Position numbers and translations under genes: made by a program | NCBI GenBank assembly: GCA_936450465.1 | Contig: OW388300.1 | Span: forward strand, 55,208,035 to 55,272,034 | Source of the DNA: Gibbula magus | Taxonomy: Eukaryota; Mollusca; Gastropoda; Trochida; Trochidae | Direction of reading: 5' to 3' | DNA: 64,000 nt | Shown here: positions 19,555 through 29,486 of the stretch, in pieces | Position numbering within the stretch: position 1 is the first letter of the stretch | How the letters are laid out: each line of letters starts with the position of its first letter | Notes under the pieces: model-generated | The model's input: only the letters and a program-made list of their open reading frames with translations | The model's database searches: none | Told to the model about the DNA's origin: nothing

Positions 19555-19616
19555 GGGGTGCAATACGGTTTCCGTGGTCGATTTCCGTATTGCACGGTGA
19601 ATTCCGTATTGCACGG
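19555..19616. repeat. CCGTATTGCACGG phrase cluster
   Basis: GGGGTGCAATACGG (19555-19568) is followed by two direct copies of TTCCGTATTGCACGG (ending 19597 and 19616), the first unit being inverted relative to the others. This is a third motif used in the array style seen at 5034 and 7033. A possible weak partner is AATACGCAATACG near 20153. Confidence 0.55.
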
Positions 19617-20233
19617 CTGACGGTTCTACTTTCCCTAAACTTCGGCACTTCTAGGAACTTTCCGTACTTTTTAATGTTTTCTCAATTCAATCTCCGCAAT
19701 TTATGTTTTAATAACACTGCTAGTATTGTTTCAGTTGATTAAAATATCAGCTTGGACTTAGACCTAATATTAAGAACACAAGCAGGGGAAAAGTTACTCA
19801 AATTATCATTAACACGGCAGAAAAGCGCAAAGTGTAAGGGGAATTGAAAGCATTGCCGAAAGCTTCGCTGGCGATGCTTCATCGCTGTGACGTCACAACC
19901 GTTTCCTATTGTGACGTCATAACCATGGTTACGTCATTCGAAAGAAGCACAACGGACGGAAGCCTGAATGTTGTTTCTTATTTTCAGTTCTTTGTAATTA
20001 AATGATAGTATAGCAAATTTGATGGTTTAATTATGTTACCACACTGAAGAAAATTTCACCCAAAGCTCTAGTGGGCTGACAAATGAGCAAATAAAGATAT
20101 CATTAAGATATCAAATCGTGAGTCGTGCTGGTCAGGCAACCGCCCGTGTATCAATACGCAATACGTCGTCCCAGTAAAGTTATGCAACTTTATTTGTTTA
20201 CCAATTTTCTAATATAAAGGGGTATATAATAAA
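19617..20233. other. Non-coding, contains two TGACGTCA sites
   Basis: No gene recognised. Perfect CRE/ATF-type palindromes TGACGTCA lie at 19888-19895 and 19912-19919. It may be the interior of an element whose left end is the 19555 cluster. Confidence 0.4.
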
Positions 20234-20395
20234 TATAGAACATCATACTTGTGCATTTGGATCGTTTGTATTGAACTCGAAGCTGTCATGGAAGCGGAGG
20301 AACAACTCGTTCTTCGAATTCGTTGTTCCTCCGCTTCCATGACATCTTCTCGTTCAATACAAACGATCCAAATGCACAAGTATGATGTTCTATAT
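20234..20395. mobile_element. Near-perfect 160-bp palindrome (foldback element)
   Basis: The left arm, from ATATAGAACATCATACTTG through GCATTTGGATCGTTTG and CATGGAAGCGGAGGAAC, is mirrored by the right arm with only about three mismatches. The ~70-base arms surround a short centre near TTCTTCGAATTC. An RNA or single strand would form one long hairpin. Non-coding; typical of foldback or full-palindrome MITEs. Confidence 0.85.
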
Positions 20396-20464
20396 ATGTA
20401 TTTAATATAAAAGATTACTGTATTTTAAGTTTATCAATTAAAATATTCTATATATGATGTATAT

Positions 20465-20870
20465 AGAATACTAAACGATGTCCCGTTTGATAACATGTTT
20501 ATTAAACGAGTGAATGGTTTGGTATTTTAACGAGCGAAAGCGAGTTAAATACCGATGCCATTCACAAGTTTCATAAACATGTTATCAAACGGGACCGAGT
20601 TTAGTATTTTATTTATTACTCAATGATGTAAATAGCGCTGAATTGCAAGAAAATCCTTTTAGGGACGCTCACTTGCAAATAGGTCACTCGCAATTGCAGT
20701 CGCGCGGCTAACATTGTGACGTCAACCAAAAAGGATTATGACGTCACGCTCCCATTATGACGTTACAGCAGCACGCGGTGGTATCACACATGTGTGTAAC
20801 CAACTCATTGTTATCTAATGAGTGATCTCACCACGGTTGAGTAATAAAATTTAATGCAAACCATTTTCAC
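20465..20870. mobile_element. Palindromic MITE (family P, copy 2) with flanking CRE-rich arm
   Basis: The palindrome core (20465-20610) starts AATACTAAACGATGTCCCG and ends CGGGACCGAGTTTAGTATTTT, with GAGCGAAAGCGAG at the centre. The right extension includes GAATTGCAAGAAAATCC and CGCGCGGCTAACATTGTGACG, with TGACGTCA at 20717-20724 and 20739-20746. It closes near GTTGAGTAATAAAAT. The core aligns with 27404-27547 and 16497-16625. No coding capacity. Confidence 0.75.
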
Positions 20871-21483
20871 TTTCATGAATAAATAAATGAACTGGATTGG
20901 TCAACAAGCTCAATGAAATTTATATGAAGATTGCTCTATTGTACACGCTAAACATATACATTATGATTACACAGATTGATATTGACAACGAACATTATCG
21001 AATTAAAGAATTATGTTACCAGTAGCATCTTAAATGAAAACGAAATTGTTTAAAATATTGTCTGATAGCCTGTATATGTCATTTCAGCACACCAACACAC
21101 AATTCTCAGGTTAGCGGACCATACAGATGAATCTTCCAGACAGATGTTTGTTTTGTTTCACTTCCAGATCAAAGGGGAGAAGTGTTGTTACAGCATATTA
21201 GTTTACGCAATTAAGAAGCTGGGTATGTGAGAAGGAAGGAGTGTAATTATGTTTGTACAGATAACAAGTTTACTGGACCGATTAAATTATATAACAAATG
21301 GCATGTCGGTGACCGGCATGTCATATATGTTTATTGTCAAACGTCCTGTCTACGTGACACACAATACACTTAACGCGACATTCAGTCTATTTGTTTTTCT
21401 AACTTGCCATTTGCGCAAAGACTTTTGCTGAAAGAGGGTTAGCATTTGACCATCTTCTGTTTCCAAGTACTGTCATTGATGGA

Positions 21484-21560
21484 TTTATAGGTTTACAATT
21501 TCTGTCTTATGTGCATTTGGATATTCATATTGTCCGTTTGGATACGTTTATAAGGTAAGT
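21484..21560 (+). promoter_or_regulatory. Second copy of TATA box, first-exon-like block and splice donor
   Basis: TTTATA (21484-21489) lies 28 bases upstream of GCATTTGGATATTCATATTG (21512 on), GGATACG and AAG|GTAAGT (donor at 21554/21555). The block matches 6741-6797 closely, while the DNA upstream of each TATA box does not align. Beyond the donor, a GTAACTAA...CATTGGGA stretch (21694-21720) also has a counterpart at 6873-6917. It is either a duplicated promoter/exon of an unrecognised gene or part of a larger repeat. Confidence 0.45.
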
Positions 21561-21716
21561 TTCTTACATTATTGACACTCTTGCTGAAATGTCAATTTAA
21601 TACGATGTTTATTTGATTAACCAAGCATTTTATTGAGAACATTATTTTATTTATATCTATTAGATTCTGAATGTTTTAATGTGTTAATACGTGGTAACTA
21701 AATAAAATGTAACATT

Positions 21717-23287
21717 GGGATGCGGTGTTTTCGTAGGTGGATTCGTAGACGTATTATTATTGTTGATAACCAAAATCCTTTGTTTTCTTAAATATGTGGT
21801 GAGTTGCTTTGATTGTTGTAATGTACTGTTAGTAAATTAGGTTGTCGGTAAATTAACGACGTTAAAAAATCAGGATGTTGTGATGTGCTTTGATTGTCGA
21901 TGGCTTACCGTTTTATTTTATACACAAACATTCTCCAACAAAAAATAACAACAACACCGAATATCTGATTTTGTTGTCTCAACTTTACTTCGTTCATATT
22001 ACCATATCCTGGTTTCATATGTCATCGTATATCTCACCCCCTCGTTAGCATTGATTTATCCTATGTCTATGAACGTCTATGAATCCACCATCTTTCACTA
22101 TTCATATCAATTATAGGTGAAACCGGTTCGTAGGAGGTCTTTTCGTAGGAGGATTATTTTTTTAAGTATGTTATGTTTTAGGATATTGCTAAGTGTTTGT
22201 TTGTAATTGTTTTACTTTATTTTGTATAAATTGTGTCTTTTCACATTAAATTGTGTCTGTTTAGTCAGTACAGCGATAATATTAATACAATCCTGTATGG
22301 AAACCCAAATCTTCCACAAACAGTCAATGAAAACATATTTCACCATGTTCATAAATTCATTGGAAAGAGTCAACGGTTCAAATAATACATTAATACTAAT
22401 CTACGTATTTACCATATTCAAAGTGCATTTTGTCATAAGAATACCATTTCCAATTGTGTGTTGCCTTAATAATGTATATTACATGTTTACCCACTTCGTC
22501 ACTTGTAGATATCTTACTTTCTTGTTATGTATTCTAGCCTTGTAAAATAGTTGTTGATTACCTGGAGAGGGCTTCTATAAGTTTCACAACTTGTGCCCAA
22601 TTCATTTCTTAAATGAATAAAATATGTTTTCAATCAAAAAACAGCTATACGAAACTGAGGATAGGAAGATCGCATGTTGCCTTGGTCGAACATCTTTCTA
22701 ACATATAATAGAGCCATGGTTGAAGAAGAGTGACTTACTGTTGTATTTTGCCGGTTTATATATCATAAGTGTTTGTATAGTTCGTGGATTAAAATAAATA
22801 ATTCTCAGTTTAGGAAAGTTGTATTTGTATGTAGTGAGATGTTTTGATTGTTGTAATGAGATGTTTTGATTGTACATTGCATTGTCGGCGACTTACCCGT
22901 TTCATCTTCAGCGGCACCAGCTAATCTTCTAGTCGTTGCTGATTAGTCATACTTACCAGATTACTTTATTAAAAACAACATCACAAAACAAATAATATAT
23001 ATTTAATACCAATCATGTTTAAATAAACCTCATCTCCCGCGGCGTATGTTAGGGATTAACTCGCTATTTAATACAATATAAATTGTTAAATTGAATACAG
23101 ATTATACTTACCAGATTAATTTATTTATTAAAACAACAGACGATCATAAAAATAACAAATAAAGACTGCAAATCTTGTACATAATACAATTTAATAATCC
23201 TCCTACGAACCGACCGTTATATCCTCCTACGAACCGACCGTTTTGTACTCCTACGAACTGGTTCCTCCTACGAAAAGACCTACACCC
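21717..23287. mobile_element. Element II: TTCGTAGGAG-array element
   Basis: The left end GGGATGCGGTGTTTTCGTAGG (21717 on) matches element I. A further TTCGTAGGAG pair lies at 22130-22155. The right array (23208-23287) has four CCTACGAA units and ends CCTACACCC. The interior repeats GAGATGTTTTGATTG (22836 and 22858) and has two CTTACCAGATTA segments (22951 and 23107) also seen in element I near 12667. A LINE 3' fragment sits inside it. No transposase ORF. Internal array copies suggest nested or partly duplicated insertions. Confidence 0.5.
22250..22635 (+). mobile_element. LINE 3' fragment inside element II
   Basis: A short frame near 22303-22383 reads NLPQTVNENIFHHVHKFIGK before a stop, like the extreme C-terminus of LINE ORF2. 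It is followed by a 3' UTR with a GGAGAGGGC box, stem-loop AAGTT-TCAC-AACTT (22579-22592), GCCCAATTC and terminal AATAAAATATGTTTTCAATC. The overlapping 112-codon frame (22207-22545) is not considered real. Confidence 0.5.
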
Positions 23288-23380
23288 TTTGATATATACC
23301 GATATTTTGGGACATTTGTAAAGTGAAACTTGATAACTAACATTACTTGGACAGTTTACAGCAGAACAGCGGTGTGGCAT
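23288..23380 (-). pseudogene. THAP-domain first exon, truncated by element II
   Basis: From a true ATG at 23380 (good context, ACA before the ATG) the minus strand reads MPHRCSAVNCPSN and then VSLYKCPK. This matches the start of the THAP zinc finger (M-P-x-x-C-x-A-x-x-C...V-S-x-x-x-x-P), a C2CH DNA-binding fold used by host THAP proteins and by P and Kolobok transposases. About ten codons later the frame runs into the terminal CCTACACCC of element II at 23287. The remaining THAP residues and any transposase were not found to the left. Either the exon was cut by the insertion, or it splices from a GT just before the junction. Confidence 0.55.
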
Positions 23381-23700
23381 TGTTCCAAAGCGTAGATAAT
23401 ACAGATCAACTGACCGATTCCCTAGTGTTTTCCATTATAAGTAGTAAGCGGATGTTTACATCCCATCCCTTCTCGTATGTCACTTGCGGTTAACCCCAAC
23501 TCACTAAGCCCCGCCCCATTTTTCGTTTGTCGTTCGCCGTCAAAAAGCAGACGATGTTTTTTGCAAAGTTTGAGGCGGTCTAGTTTAATAAATCAACAAC
23601 CTTTTACCTATTTTTTGGGTCTCATTTTCACATATTAGTCTGATGAACCAAATGCATGTTAGAATTCAATAGAAAATATTTCATTTCGGCCTTCCTTTAA
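23381..23700 (-). promoter_or_regulatory. 5' flank of the THAP exon with GC box; TTAA terminus
   Basis: A GC box (CCCCGCCCC on the plus strand, 23509-23517) sits about 130 bases upstream of the THAP ATG. Read on the minus strand the region starts TTAA-AGGAAGG at 23700 and aligns for about 45 bases with the sequence from 18842. TTAA plus THAP suggests a Kolobok-type transposon end. This is an inference. Confidence 0.35.
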
Positions 23701-26700
23701 CACATTTAAACGGAATGTTAACTTCACAAGATACCATAATAATATAATATGAGTGATGTGATACTGTGATTACAGTATAAAGATTCCAAATCTGCAACTA
23801 CATCCCACACATTTTGCAGGTCCACTACACAGTTACTTACACATACTATCCAACCTCATTTGAGTTGTGAATCTCTGTAAATCTCCCTGTTTAAATTTCA
23901 ACATAATCTCGCATCTAACCTTTAACCTGATAATTTGATGACGTTTTTTATGACATGACATTCCAATTTTGATTTTGTAATTGCGTTCATACAATTCCAT
24001 TGTGTTTCTCGCTTCTTAATGACTGCGTTTCTTCCAAAATGGCACTAAACAATAACGATGTCATTAACTCTTATATTCATGATTCAGTCTTAACATCAAT
24101 ATTTCGGCAACTTAACGTAAACGGAGGAAGGTTTTAGTTATTTCTTGATTTTTATTTTTTAATTTATTACTTTTTATCTACCATCATATTATAATCTAAG
24201 AGCATAAACAATGGTAAATATATAGTTTGAAATGAAAAAGATATGATACAAAATATAAGAGAAATGGTGGAATAAAAGAAGAAGAAGAGTTTTATTCGGT
24301 ATGTATGACCAAATGACCAAAAAAACAAAAATGAAGGAATATTGTGCACATGTACAAGTGGTGAAGCATTATACAGGTAAATTGTGTTTAAGATAAATGG
24401 CAACATTTTTCAACAGTTTTACAGAATAAAATTATACATAGATAAAGCATTCACGAAACTAAAATACTTTAGCAACTTAAATAATACGATAATAATAAAT
24501 TATTAATGTAGATTTAAAAAACAATAACATTTATACACACATTGATGTGTATGTAATTATTGTTTGTATAGGTGTGAAAAGATTTAAAGGTCATCCAAAT
24601 GTCACCGCCAATCTTTTCGCCTTTTGTCACTGGACAACTAAACCTTCTTCAGAAGAGGTGATATCAAAGAGGATCATTGAAATACAGAAGATTGAAAAAA
24701 AACAGAGATCAAAGAGGAATCTGCTAGTTGTTCATTCAACTTTACTATGCCTTGAAAATAATACGTTCAATAATGACTTTCTGATATAAGTCTGGTTCGG
24801 AAATAGCAACGTGTATCGTCACTGGCACAATCTTTTCTCACTAAGGTGAATCTATCAAATCGCCTTAAACTATTTTAGAACACATGATCATGTCCTTCCT
24901 TACACTCCTGTAATGGACAATACTGTCATACGTGTGGTTTCATGACAATAAGTTCTTTGATTGAAGTAAAGTACATGGTTCTGCAGTTTAGTAAACTCAC
25001 TGTGTTATGCAAATGTTATTTTGGGCGCTTGTCATGAAATCACGAGGAATGACTTCTGTGTAGAACTTAGAGATAAAGGGATGAATAGTGTAGTGTTTCC
25101 GTTATCATGGTGTTTGAGTGAAATAATGTAGGAATGATAACCTTTGATAATTGAGATTTAAAATATCTATTCTTAAAATTTTATTGGTGGAAAAGGACAT
25201 GATATCCTGTTTACAATTAAACATGTTTTCATATGAATTGACGACAATTTGTTAGAAAAAAAAGAAGTATGACAAAATAATATGTGCTTGCAACATTTAA
25301 TTCAAATAATGTTTCACCGTTTGCTTTTGCATTTGCTTTTGATGAAACTGCTGTATATTTTTCCAGGAACAAGTTTCTTTTCAACCAGATCAAACCATCA
25401 TTATTACGTTATTCATAATTGGGTCCCTTCTTTAAACCTGTAAATATTATGTTCACAACAAGTTCCAGTGTTGATTCTTTCTCTATCGATTACTGCTGAG
25501 TGCCAAGTAGGGAGCAATTCCATCCATTATGTTTTTTGGTATAATGCAAACACGGGCGAATTATGTGGGAAAATCTTCAGATTATTTTAAAGTACGATAC
25601 GAGAAGCTTTCTAAGCAAGACATGATAAGTGATCATTTCATTTATTTATTTCAGATTTAATTCTGCAATTGTTTTAGCAATATATTTTCTCATTATTTGT
25701 CCTAAAAGTAATGAACATATTTTAGTTGTGACTAAGTTGACACGTGGTTGAACTAGTAAAGATACATCTTGTTACGTGTTGAATGCAATGGCCTTTCAAT
25801 TCCATAGTATAATCAATCGCAATGTTTGAAAAAGTTTGGCTTGTGACTTGACAGTTACTTTGACAGGTATGCGATTCCGTGATACCTCCTATGGTGAACA
25901 GGGCGACAAGACATTAGTGTCAACGTACACTTGAATGATTATTTGTCTGAAAAGCGTCTGCAATGATTCATTATATTGGTCTGAAAAACATCAACATCAC
26001 ATTCTTAACAAGGATTATTTACCATTTCCAGTGAAGTACATATAAGTGGTATTGTCAAATAGCTTCGGTAAGTTTAACATTTTAAATGAGGAATAGTAAT
26101 AGCATTTCTACAAGTGGAAAATGATAGATGGGAATACAGACAGTATAGAAGGCAAATCATATGGCCATGAGTCCTTTTCACATCGTTTAGTACTCGAAAT
26201 TAATTGATTGATTACAATTGATCACTTTACAATTATTATGGAATTAATCTCCTTTTTTAAAAAGAAATTATTGAATTTGAAATTATGAAAAAGACTCATA
26301 ATAAATCTGAAATCAAGAATATGTGAAACTAAGAATATGGAAAACTCTGGTGAACAAATAAAATATGTGAATTCATAATAAAAAATACTTTACAGAATAC
26401 ATACAATTAGTGAAACTAAGAATATTCTCAAACAAACAATGTAGAAAACTCAACATCTGAGAAACGAAAAATAAATTGGATAAACTCAGATGGTGTTTCT
26501 CAATTCATCCCATTATTCCACTCTGACACAAAAATGAATTTCAACCCATTAGCCTACTGTCTTAAAAAAATCATTGGTCGTAAAGTTTGCAACGGACGCT
26601 TAACATTATGCATAATTCACACCTACAACATACTTTCTTTCCTGAGGTATCGTATTTCAATAAATCTTAATGTTTTAGTTTAAAGTGAGAGACACAGAAT

Positions 26701-26870
26701 ATCAAGGTGATCCCTTCCATTTTCACTGAGTTGTATACTCATGTTCAACTCATATTCATTAAACTGATAACAAATTGACAAAACCTTGTGACATTTAACA
26801 TTATGCGTTGCCTATTTCAGATAAAAAAAAAAACAAAAAAATTGACATTAGTCAGTGATATTTTACTTAT
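23701..26870. other. AT-rich non-coding stretch
   Basis: No gene, RNA or recognised repeat in about 3 kb. Open frames at 24167-24406 and 24547-24789 lack any family motif and are compatible with chance in AT-rich DNA. Confidence 0.55.
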
Positions 26871-27180
26871 CATTCAAAATCATTCTTCAACATTTATTAG
26901 CGAAAAACTGACCTATCAGAAAACAAAACTGCCATTTAGCTAGATTGTACTTCATCAGTGATCTCAGTGATGTCATAGCATTGTGACGTCATAGCATTGT
27001 CGGCAATCTTTTCAATGTTGCCAAAGCTATGTGATGTCATTAACTGATGAGTTAATAGGATTATTATGATTTGATTGTATCGATATCTACATTGTAGATA
27101 TCGATACAATCAAATCATCATAATCGATTGATCTCACACAAGCGGTATCTACTGTGGGAGCCACTTTTGAATTACTCTGA
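26871..27180. mobile_element. MITE-like repeat (family Q, copy 1) with perfect hairpin
   Basis: It aligns with 61583-61850 through CATTCAAAATC.TTCTTCAACA, CAGTGATCT.AGTGA, repeated CATAGCATTGTGACG, CTGATGA.GTTATAGGAT and TTGATCTCACACAAGCG. Relative to that copy it carries an extra palindrome with perfect 24-base arms and a 3-base loop (27067-27117; arm TGATTTGATTGTATCGATAT...). It contains TGACGTCA at 26984-26991. Non-coding. Confidence 0.7.
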
Positions 27181-27403
27181 TATCTGAGACGACAAAATGT
27201 CACGTTTCGTTTTCTCATTTAGGAAAATATTTTTTTTTCAGTGTTTCATCAATTAAGCTTCTAATGATAATGAATGAAACAATGTACACGCCCCGACAAA
27301 AATATGATGTCACAATGTCAGCGCCGCGGTCGCGATGGAGTGTGTCCCATTTATCGACGAGTTTGTGGAATTAAGTGGCATTTAAATCAGTGAGTAATAA
27401 ATA

Positions 27404-27547
27404 AAATACTAAACTCGTTTCCGTTTAATAACATATTTATGAAACTCGTGAATGGTATATGTATTTAAATCGCTTTCGCTCGTTAAATACAAACCACTCA
27501 CTCGTTTCATAAATATGTTATTAAACGGAACGTCGTTTAGTATTCTA
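27404..27547. mobile_element. Palindromic MITE (family P, copy 3)
   Basis: AAAATACTAAACTCGTTTCCG at the left and CGGAACGTCGTTTAGTATTCT at the right are inverted copies, with AATCGCTTTCGCTCG at the centre. The whole 144 bases align with 20465-20610. The left flank GAGTAATAAAT also matches the other copy's flank in reverse, so both have the same element boundary context. Confidence 0.8.
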
Positions 27548-27939
27548 TATGTATTTCACAATATTGAAAGTAAACAGTTCATATGGTATCTGTTGAGTTT
27601 TACTTTCCAGTTAAAAGTTTTAAGCTTGAAGTGATACCCACTTCTAGTTCCACTTATTCTGTGTTGCATTGCTACTTCGCGTTTTACTATTCCAGGGTTT
27701 GATAGGCTAATACACCATATGAACCAAGTAATGAAGTTGGACTGCTGTGTTTAAGCCTCATTTTAACATCAAGCTTCAGGAAGTAAAACATTGTCTACCA
27801 ACTTGGCACTCTAGCAGTCTGTACAACCTTTTCATAATTGATTCTATTTAGTTTGAAAATGAATTTAGTGGAATCGTCTAAAGAGTGTGATTCAGATAGA
27901 TTAAACGGTAGCTGTCGTGGATAATGAATAATATATAAG

Positions 27940-28038
27940 CTCAATGATTGCTAAACCTTGGCTGTGCATTATCATAAGTATTAATCGTATTGTTCATGTA
28001 CATAAGAAGAGAGAAATGAAATAACCTGCGAAATAATA
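27940..28038. repeat. ~100-bp direct repeat, first copy
   Basis: From CTCAATGATTGCTAAACC to GCGAAATAAT. It recurs about 410 bases downstream with roughly 10% differences. Function unknown; no coding potential. Confidence 0.85.
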
Positions 28039-28351
28039 TAAAAATAAATGTACATATATGTTCTTTGAAGTCTAAATGATTGCATGTTATTGACGGATAC
28101 ACTGGTACGGTTCCTTATTTAACACATTTAGGGTTATTAGCTTGAGAAGAATTTTCATTTGTTGTTTTGTTATATTTTTACATCATTACACGAACGAACG
28201 AAAGACAAACATTTACATATTTGCAAAGGTGCCTTTATTCAGTATCCTTTTCATTTCATAAGGAATCTGTTTAAAATTTCCATGTTACACTAACATGTAT
28301 ATTTCTTCTATTTTGTTGGTACAGGTACAGAAACATTATGTTCAGCACGTT

Positions 28352-28453
28352 GCTCAATGATTGCTCAACCTTGTCTAAGCATTATCATAACTATTAATCG
28401 TATTGTTCATATACATAAGAAGAGAGAAATTGAGAGAAGCTGCGAAAATAATG
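28352..28453. repeat. ~100-bp direct repeat, second copy
   Basis: This matches 27940-28038, including ATTAATCGTATTGTTCAT and ACATAAGAAGAGAGAAAT. The 310 bases between the copies show no similarity to anything else seen. Confidence 0.85.
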
Positions 28454-28697
28454 AAACAGTTTTCAAACACTTGAAATACATATGAAAAATGCACAAAATG
28501 ATGATAAATGAAATCTTTTATTGTGTGGTTATTGCGTGGGTGTGCTTATATTCTCAAGAAACGAATTGTTCTGACATTTCTATGAACCCAGTATTGTGAA
28601 GTTTTAATAAGGTTGAGTACTAATCTAAAGTTTTAGGCTGTTTTCATCCTCTTTCCTTTGAAGCACATATTTCCTGTCCATTGTAATCTTCAATGGA

Positions 28698-28724
28698 AAC
28701 CAAATGGTTCTGATCAAAATAGCA
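28698..28724. repeat. 27-bp exact repeat shared with 31979-32005
   Basis: AACCAAATGGTTCTGATCAA and the following seven bases occur identically at 31979-32005, 3.3 kb away on the other side of the Merlin gene. It is too long to be chance at this distance. It may mark a repeat family or an old duplication rather than a target-site duplication. Confidence 0.7.
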
Positions 28725-28796
28725 TTTAATGAAGATGAAAATATAGTAATTGAGTTATCCTAAAAAAGCTTAGGAGCAACTTTACAATATATTCGC

Positions 28797-29066
28797 CACC
28801 AAAATATCATGTGTAGGAATAAGATTTCATTCTAAAGAGGGATTATTTTGGTGGGGAGAATATAAAAAAGTGGGGCATGGTATTTTGTGGGGGTTTAAAG
28901 AAGGAAAGAAAGGAAAGAAAGAAAAGAAAAAAGTTTTTCTTTGATGGGGTTCGATCTCGTTTCTTTCCCGGTTTCTACTCTCTCCCTATCTTAATTATCT
29001 CTCTTCCCCTATCTCAGCTTCTGTTATCTCCCGACTTCGCCGTGTCATGACCATCACACCATTGGC
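28797..29066 (-). mobile_element. Possible degenerate tRNA-derived SINE
   Basis: On the minus strand, TGGTGTGATGG (about 29057) fits a polymerase III A box and GATCGAACCCC (about 28945-28955) fits a B box. The gap between them is about 100 bases, longer than in a tRNA, because of a GA-rich insertion. A purine/pyrimidine-rich run and a CCACCAAAATA/TATTTTGGTGG dyad (28796-28858) follow. Weak evidence. Confidence 0.3.
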
Positions 29067-29486
29067 GGACACGTTGGTTACCTGTAAGAAACAAATAATC
29101 ATTAATAAACACGAGTAAACACACAAACACATGACTCAAACAAGCATACGTGTAACCCATTGCACAAGATGCGCAGATGCCAATAAAACGTCAGAACTTT
29201 TAGTCATGAGTGGGATATGAGTTCTAAAAATAGAATCGAATCCAAAAGTAGGAGTGTAAGTTTTCGGGAATACGATTCACGAAAGATTTATCGAAATTAC
29301 GTATTTTCTTTGAAGATATTTTCTTAAATTAAGATTCATTATATTCCACTAACAAAAGAGGGTGTTTATGCAATGTTAGTGGTTTTTGATAGTATTTACA
29401 TATTTTAAAGCTAAGGCGGTAAAAACTGCAATCGGAAAATATCTGGGTCGCTAATTTTAAAGTTCGTGTGTGCGGGAAATTGCAAA

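Noticed and set aside
22207..22545. 112-codon open frame
   Set aside because: It overlaps a LINE 3' fragment in a different frame and is hydrophobic only because of T-rich codons.
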